From: Christensenella sp. UBA1385
GTDB taxonomy: Bacteria > Bacillota > Clostridia > Christensenellales > Aristaeellaceae
DNA length: 10,007 bases
NCBI GenBank assembly: GCA_002305755.1
Contig: DBQV01000030.1
Span: 1 to 10,007, forward strand
Reading direction: 5' to 3'
Part shown: positions 5,981 to 10,007 of the stretch, piece by piece
Numbering within the stretch: position 1 is the stretch's first letter
Layout: each line of letters starts with the position of its first letter
Position numbers and translations under genes: made by a program
Notes under the pieces: model-generated
Seen by the model: the letters and a program-made list of their open reading frames with translations, nothing else
Told to the model about the DNA's origin: nothing
Databases searched by the model: none

Positions 5981-7345
5981 ATGACTGGTATACCTCTGTT
6001 GATTGCGTTCGTCATCGCAATCGTACTGATGATCGTGCTGATCTCCAAGCTCAGGGTGCACGCCTTCATCAGCCTGATGCTCGTCTCGCTGCTGCTGGCG
6101 ATCGTGGCCGGCATTGAGCTGGTGAAGATCCCCGGCATCATCGGCCAGGGCTTCTCGGGCACCTTCACCAGCATCGGTATCGTGATCATCCTGGGCGCTC
6201 TGGTGGGCAACCTGCTGGAAAAGACCGGCGCGGCCCTCAGGATGGCGGACAGCGTGATCAAGGTCGTTGGCAAGAAGCGCCCCGAATTGGCCATGCTGCT
6301 GATGGGCTGGATCGTGTCCATCCCCGTCTTCTGTGACAGCGGCTTCGTCATCCTGAACCCTATCCGCAAGGCGCTGGTCAAGCGCACCGGCACCTCATCC
6401 GTGGCGGCGGCCGTGGCGCTGTCCATGGGCCTTTACATCTCCCACTGCTTCATTCCCCCGACGCCCGGCCCCATTGCCGCGGCCAACAGCCTGGCCGAGG
6501 GCCTGGGCCAGCCGGTCAACCTGCTGATGGTCATGGCCATCGGCACGCTCTGCTCCATCCTCCCGCTGATCATCAGCTACGTCTTCGCCAAGCTCATCGG
6601 CAAAAAGGTCAAGTCCCGCGACGAGATCGAGGCCGACAGCGGCAAGACCGTGCAGAGCTATGAGGAGCTCGTGGCCAGCTATGGCAAGCTGCCCGGCGTC
6701 TTCATGAGCTTCGCCCCGATCATCGTGCCCATCATCCTGATGGCGCTCAATTCCGCCTTCAGCATGGGCGGACTGAATGTGCCGATCATCACCTTCCTGG
6801 GCACACCCATCATGGCCCTTGCCGTGGGCGTGCTGCTGGGCGTGCTGGTGCTCGCGGGCGCCGGCAAGCTGAAGGACTTCTACGCCATCACCGATGACAC
6901 CCTGCGCGTGACCGGCCCCATCCTCTTTGTGACGGCGGCGGGCGGCGTGCTGGGCAAGGTGATCGCCAGCACCGATCTGGTCAACTTCATCTCCCAGAAC
7001 TCCGGCGCGCTGGCCACGCTCGGCTATTTCTTCCCCTTCCTGCTGGCGGCCATCCTGAAGACCGCGCAGGGCAGCTCCACCGTGGCCATCACCACCACCG
7101 CGGGCATACTGGCCCCGCTGATGATGACCATCGGCTTCACCACGCCCGCGCAGCTGGCGCTGACCGTGATCGCCATCGGCTCCGGTGCGATGACCGTGTC
7201 CCATGCCAACGACAGCTATTTCTGGGTGGTGACCAACTTCAGCGAGATGGAAGTGAAGGACGGCTACCGCACGCAGACCCTCGGCACCCTGCTGCTGGGC
7301 ATTGCGGGCATCATCAACGTGGTGCTTGTCTCCCTCTTCATCTGA
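5981..7345 (+). CDS. gntP: GntP-family gluconate/glycerate-type permease
   Basis: Integral membrane transporter of 454 residues, the usual size of the GntP family (about 440-450), which carries gluconate and related sugar acids by proton symport. The start at 5981 follows AGGAGGTGAT, a near-perfect anti-16S match, and begins at once with a membrane helix; upstream in-frame codons have no ribosome binding site. The protein is almost entirely hydrophobic helices, with a hydrophilic loop around residues 205-245. Family signatures are visible: GALVGNLLEKTGAALRMADS, IPVFCDSGFVIL, SHCFIPPTPGP, LKTAQGSSTVAITT and SHANDSYFW. It is transcribed away from cdaR and precedes a glycerate 2-kinase, so glycerate is the most likely substrate. 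The family alone would equally allow gluconate or another aldonate. The symbol denotes family only. Confidence 0.93.
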   Translation: MTGIPLLIAFVIAIVLMIVLISKLRVHAFISLMLVSLLLAIVAGIELVKIPGIIGQGFSGTFTSIGIVIILGALVGNLLEKTGAALRMADSVIKVVGKKRPELAMLLMGWIVSIPVFCDSGFVILNPIRKALVKRTGTSSVAAAVALSMGLYISHCFIPPTPGPIAAANSLAEGLGQPVNLLMVMAIGTLCSILPLIISYVFAKLIGKKVKSRDEIEADSGKTVQSYEELVASYGKLPGVFMSFAPIIVPIILMALNSAFSMGGLNVPIITFLGTPIMALAVGVLLGVLVLAGAGKLKDFYAITDDTLRVTGPILFVTAAGGVLGKVIASTDLVNFISQNSGALATLGYFFPFLLAAILKTAQGSSTVAITTTAGILAPLMMTIGFTTPAQLALTVIAIGSGAMTVSHANDSYFWVVTNFSEMEVKDGYRTQTLGTLLLGIAGIINVVLVSLFI

Positions 7346-7355
7346 TACCGACCCC

Positions 7356-7395
7356 CGGGCCGTGGCGTGCCGAGGCCGCCGCGGCCCGTTTTTTT
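7356..7395 (+). terminator. Strong intrinsic terminator/attenuator between permease and kinase
   Basis: The arms 7356-7367 and 7377-7388 pair over 12 bp, with a single G-U wobble, around a 9-nt loop. Seven Ts (7389-7395) follow at once. It starts 10 nt after the permease TGA and ends 6 nt before the AAAGGAGG of the kinase. This leaves no room for a separate promoter, so the kinase depends on read-through or on antitermination. Confidence 0.8.
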
Positions 7396-7415
7396 CAAAG
7401 CAAAGGAGGTTTGAC

Positions 7416-8651
7416 ATGAGTCTGCGACAAGACGCGGATCGGATCATCCAGTCCGCCATCCACTCGGCGCTGCCCGATACCGCCGTGCAGTCCGCGCTGA
7501 CGGGCATCCGCTTCAACCCCAGGGGGCGCGTGATCCTCGTAGCCCTTGGCAAGGCCGCCTGGCAGATGGCCAAGGCCGCCCACGAGGCGCTGGGCGATCG
7601 GATTCAGGACGGCATCGTGATCACCAAGTACGGCCATGTGATGGGCGATCTGGGCAGCCTGCGCCTGCGCGAGGCGGGCCATCCCGTGCCGGACGCCAAC
7701 TCCTTCTCCGCTACCGAGGAGGCTATCGGCCTGGTGAGCCACCTGACGAGCGAAGACAGCGTCCTGCTGCTTATCTCGGGCGGCGGCTCCGCGCTGTTTG
7801 AGCAGCCGCTCATCCCCGCGCAGGAGCTGCAGAGCATCACCGACCAGCTGCTGCGCTCCGGCGCCGACATCGTGGAGATGAACACCATCAGAAAGCGCCT
7901 CAGCCGCGTCAAGGGCGGACGCTTTGCCAAGCTCTGTGAGCCCGCCCAGGTCTACTCCGTGATCCTGTCCGACATCATCGGCGACCCACTGGACATGATC
8001 GCCTCGGGCCCCGCCTACCCGGACAGCAGCACCCGCGCGGATGCCCTGCACATCGTGGGCAAGTACCGGCTGATCCTTTCGCAGGAGGCTGAAAGCTGCC
8101 TGATGCAGGAGACGCCCAAGGAGCTGAGCAACGCGCACAGTTTTGTCACCGGCAGCGTGAGGGGCCTGTGCGCCGCCGCAGCACAGGAAGCGCGCAGCCT
8201 GGGCTATGAGCCGCACATCCTGACGGCCAGCCTGGCCTGCCAGGCCAGGGAGGCAGGCAGCTTCCTTGGCGCAGTCGCTCAGTATCATCAGCAGAGCGAC
8301 AGATCCCTCGCCTTCATCGCGGGCGGCGAAACCGTAGTGCGCCTGAAAGGCAAGGGCAAGGGCGGACGCAACCAGGAGCTGGCGCTTTCGGCCGCCATGA
8401 GCATCGCCGGCCTGAAGGACACCTGCGTGTTCTCGGTGGGCAGCGACGGCACGGACGGCCCCACCGACGCCGCGGGCGGCTACGCCGACGGCGAAACGCA
8501 GCCCGGGCTCCAGCGCGAGGGCATCGACGTCTTCCGCGTTCTGGAAGACAACGACGCCTACCACGCCCTGGAAAAATCCGGCGGGCTGATCGTCACCGGC
8601 CCCACCGGCACCAACGTAAACGATGTGAGCGTGCTGCTGATCAGGCGCTGA
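7416..8651 (+). CDS. Glycerate 2-kinase, MOFRL (class II, TtuD/GckA-like) family
   Basis: Cytoplasmic kinase of 411 residues, matching the usual 400-450 of the MOFRL glycerate kinase family. These enzymes phosphorylate D-glycerate with ATP to 2-phosphoglycerate; older databases often mislabel them hydroxypyruvate reductase TtuD. The start at 7416 has AAAGGAGG 6 nt upstream. N-terminal DUF4147 motifs include VALGKAAWQMAKAA, the glycine-rich ISGGGSALFEQP near residue 120, MNTIRKRLSRVKGG, and SDIIGDPLDMIASGP. The C-terminal MOFRL part has GGRNQELAL, SDGTDGPTDAAGG and ends with TGPTGTNVNDV. All key glycine-rich and acidic motifs appear intact. It follows the GntP permease by 70 bp, with a terminator in between, so uptake and phosphorylation probably form one catabolic route into lower glycolysis. 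It is unrelated in sequence to GarK/GlxK-type kinases. Confidence 0.93.
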   Translation: MSLRQDADRIIQSAIHSALPDTAVQSALTGIRFNPRGRVILVALGKAAWQMAKAAHEALGDRIQDGIVITKYGHVMGDLGSLRLREAGHPVPDANSFSATEEAIGLVSHLTSEDSVLLLISGGGSALFEQPLIPAQELQSITDQLLRSGADIVEMNTIRKRLSRVKGGRFAKLCEPAQVYSVILSDIIGDPLDMIASGPAYPDSSTRADALHIVGKYRLILSQEAESCLMQETPKELSNAHSFVTGSVRGLCAAAAQEARSLGYEPHILTASLACQAREAGSFLGAVAQYHQQSDRSLAFIAGGETVVRLKGKGKGGRNQELALSAAMSIAGLKDTCVFSVGSDGTDGPTDAAGGYADGETQPGLQREGIDVFRVLEDNDAYHALEKSGGLIVTGPTGTNVNDVSVLLIRR

Positions 8652-8900
8652 CGGCGGAAAGATCAAGCGGGATGGGGTGACTGCGCTCATTCACAGCATG
8701 AAACATGACCTCCAAGATCAGACTTCGTAAATTCTGACGGCTCGATCGAGGGCAGTCGCGTCTGGGCCTTATGAGAGTTATGCCTGAAATCATCTTGAAC
8801 CGCAAAGATGAGCTATTTTCAAAGTACAGAAGCGGAAAGCCGTTATCAAAGCGGCAAGGCAGTTCATGCGCGATGGCCCTGCTGGTCGATAACATCTCCG
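8652..8900. other. Non-coding gap after the kinase; no gene recognised
   Basis: About 250 bp with short open frames on both strands, none with a ribosome binding site or recognisable protein. No hairpin with a T-tract follows the kinase stop, so I see no terminator. It holds a 10-bp palindrome CTCGATCGAG (8741-8750) and near-identical direct copies AAGCGGAAAG/AAGCGGCAAG (8830-8839 and 8849-8858). It also holds GTTATC (8842-8847), mirrored by GATAAC (8888-8893) just upstream of the next promoter. These could be regulatory but are short. Confidence 0.4.
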
Positions 8901-8929
8901 TTGACAGACAAGGGAAAGAATGCTACTAT
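8901..8929 (+). promoter_or_regulatory. Predicted sigma-A promoter of the substrate-binding-protein gene
   Basis: A perfect TTGACA (8901-8906) is followed by a 17-bp spacer and TACTAT (8924-8929). The TGC directly before the -10 box gives an extended -10 element. Transcription would start near 8936, leaving a leader of about 104 nt before the ATG at 9040. This separates the transporter gene from the glycerate module. Confidence 0.7.
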
Positions 8930-8990
8930 CGGGTGCAAGAGGAAAGGCGGTTCATACCGTTATAAAACATGGTGCCGCTGCTTCAGACGA

Positions 8991-9009
8991 GGGTTCTGTT
9001 TTCAGGCCC
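8991..9009 (+). promoter_or_regulatory. Small hairpin in the leader of the substrate-binding-protein gene
   Basis: GGGTTCTG (8991-8998) and CAGGCCC (9003-9009) can pair over seven positions, with one bulged U and one G-U pair, around a UUUU loop. No T-tract follows, so it is not a terminator. It ends 14 nt before the GGAGG and may stabilise the mRNA or affect translation. The evidence is only the fold. Confidence 0.3.
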
Positions 9010-9039
9010 GCCATCAAAAAAACGGAGGAAAACACAGTC

Positions 9040-9978
9040 ATGAAGAAACTTTTCGCACTGGTTTTGGCGCTGAGCATGGTGCTCGGCATGTTCGCCCTGA
9101 GCGCGGGCGCCGAAACCCCCAAGTACAAGATCGGCATTCTGGCTCCCGCCGTCACCCACGGCTGGGTCGCCGGCGTGGCCTACCATGCCGAGCAGCGCTG
9201 CAAAGAGCTGGCTGACAAGGTGGAATACAAGCTCTATACCTCCAACAACGCTGAGGAAATGACCGGCCAGCTTGACGATCTGAAGACCTGGGGCGCGCAG
9301 GCCATCGTGGCCTTCCCCCAGTGGGAGGGCATGGAAGTGCCGATCCAGACCGCCATTGACGAGGGCATCGTCGTGGTGAACTTCGATATCCAGATCAATG
9401 CCCAGGGCATCTATCTGGTAACCGGCGACAACGAAGGCATGGGCCGCGCCAGCGCGCAGTACATCGTGGACAAGATCGGCAAGACCGGCACCGTCGTTGC
9501 CCTGCCCGTGCCCACCAGCGGTTCCGTGTCCGAGCTGCGTATGAAGGGCTTCATGGATGTCATGAAGGAGATCGCTCCCGACATGACCATCCTTGAGCGC
9601 GCCACCCAGTTTACCCGCGAAGCCGGTCTGAACGACATGACCGACATCCTGGCCGCCAACCCGCAGATCGATGCCATCTATTCTCTGGATGACGAGACTT
9701 CCATCGGCGCCCTGCAGGCCATCGCGGATGCCGGCCGCAAGGATATCAAGGTGATCACCGGCGGCGGCGGCTGCCAGGAATACTTCAACATGATGCCCGA
9801 AAATGAGGACATCTGGATCGCCAGCGCCCTGTACAGCCCGCTGATGGTTGAAGACGCCGTGGACGTTGCCGTGGCCGTGCTCTCCGGTGAAACCGTGGAC
9901 GCCGTCAAGGTCATCCCCACCGCGATCGTTGACCGCACAAACGCAGCCGAGTATCTTGATCCCAACTCCGTCTACTGA
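9040..9978 (+). CDS. Sugar-type ABC transporter substrate-binding protein (RbsB/Peripla_BP_4-like)
   Basis: Secreted binding protein of 312 residues, the typical size of the ribose-binding-like family, which captures a solute outside the membrane and hands it to an ABC permease. The start at 9040 has GGAGG 11 nt upstream (slightly long spacing) and opens with a clear signal peptide, likely cut after the A22-G23-A24 stretch. Mature features are YKIGILAPAVTHGWVAGVAYHAEQ, a first-lobe DDLKTWGAQAIVAFP, VVNFDIQ, TGDNEGMGRASAQYI, the hinge-region ALPVPTSGSVSELRMKGF, and a second lobe with AIYSLDDETSIGALQAI and VITGGGG. There is no lipobox cysteine, unlike most Gram-positive binding proteins. It has its own promoter, and ATPase and permease genes would be expected just beyond the right edge. 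The ligand cannot be read from the sequence; proximity to a sugar-acid module is only weak evidence. Confidence 0.9.
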   Translation: MKKLFALVLALSMVLGMFALSAGAETPKYKIGILAPAVTHGWVAGVAYHAEQRCKELADKVEYKLYTSNNAEEMTGQLDDLKTWGAQAIVAFPQWEGMEVPIQTAIDEGIVVVNFDIQINAQGIYLVTGDNEGMGRASAQYIVDKIGKTGTVVALPVPTSGSVSELRMKGFMDVMKEIAPDMTILERATQFTREAGLNDMTDILAANPQIDAIYSLDDETSIGALQAIADAGRKDIKVITGGGGCQEYFNMMPENEDIWIASALYSPLMVEDAVDVAVAVLSGETVDAVKVIPTAIVDRTNAAEYLDPNSVY

Positions 9979-10007
9979 TATCCGGAAGGGATCCCGGGGC
10001 TATGGCG

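Noticed and set aside
6395..7573. Minus-strand 392-codon frame opposite the permease
   Set aside because: The translation is rich in Gly/His/Asp/Ala and fits no family; the plus strand encodes an intact GntP protein.
7395..8690. Minus-strand 431-codon frame opposite the kinase
   Set aside because: Shadow of a plus-strand gene with all MOFRL kinase motifs; no start signals of its own.
8834..8849. CcpA cre-like site upstream of the transporter promoter
   Set aside because: Only the right half (CG-T-TAT-CA) fits; the left half misses the key TG and A/R positions.
8641..8895. Possible small minus-strand gene overlapping the kinase end
   Set aside because: No ribosome binding site or family features; it reads back into the kinase stop region.
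8771..8965. Possible small plus-strand gene in the gap before the binding-protein gene
   Set aside because: No ribosome binding site, no recognisable domain, and it runs through the strong promoter at 8901-8929.
9982..9997. Possible hairpin (CCGG and GGGATCCC elements) just after the binding-protein stop
   Set aside because: Too short, and cut by the window edge; whether it is a terminator or intercistronic hairpin cannot be decided.

Overview
The window looks like chromosomal DNA from a fairly GC-rich member of the Bacillota, most likely a gut Clostridia-type bacterium. I infer this from the very strong AGGAGG-type ribosome binding sites, sigma-A-like promoters, the large secreted InlB/Listeria-Bacteroides-repeat protein, and a CdaR/PucR-type regulator beside a GntP permease. 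No RNA genes, insertion sequences, CRISPR arrays or phage genes were seen.

Left part (about 1-4600, minus strand): a two-gene surface locus. The first gene (3604-4473) encodes a small secreted protein with an Ala/Glu/Pro repeat, an InlB-type repeat and an Ig-like C-terminal domain. It has its own promoter, a leader with an inverted repeat and a good ribosome binding site. After 46 bp comes a large secreted multi-repeat protein (start at 3557). That reading frame meets a TAG at 834-836, but the same frame stays open to the window edge for 277 more codons. Those codons encode the rest of the interrupted module, a Cna-B-like domain and another repeat. The gene is therefore a broken, misread or read-through surface protein.

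Middle part (4615-8651): a glycerate or sugar-acid module. A CdaR-family regulator (minus strand) is divergent from a GntP-family permease and a MOFRL-type glycerate 2-kinase (plus strand). The 194-bp divergent region carries two perfect 10-bp inverted arms 51 bp apart centre to centre, plus an 18-bp palindrome over the permease -35 region. These are good candidates for regulator sites. A strong intrinsic terminator lies between permease and kinase, directly ahead of the kinase ribosome binding site. The simplest reading is that CdaR senses the substrate, GntP imports it and the kinase makes 2-phosphoglycerate for lower glycolysis.

Right part (8652-10007): a 388-bp gap with a good promoter and a leader hairpin, then a periplasmic-binding-protein-type ABC transporter component (9040-9978). 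It is probably the first gene of a transporter operon that runs off the window. Its signal peptide has no lipobox cysteine. I see no clear new defence or mobile system here. The most unusual things are the interrupted surface gene and the regulatory architecture of the glycerate module.
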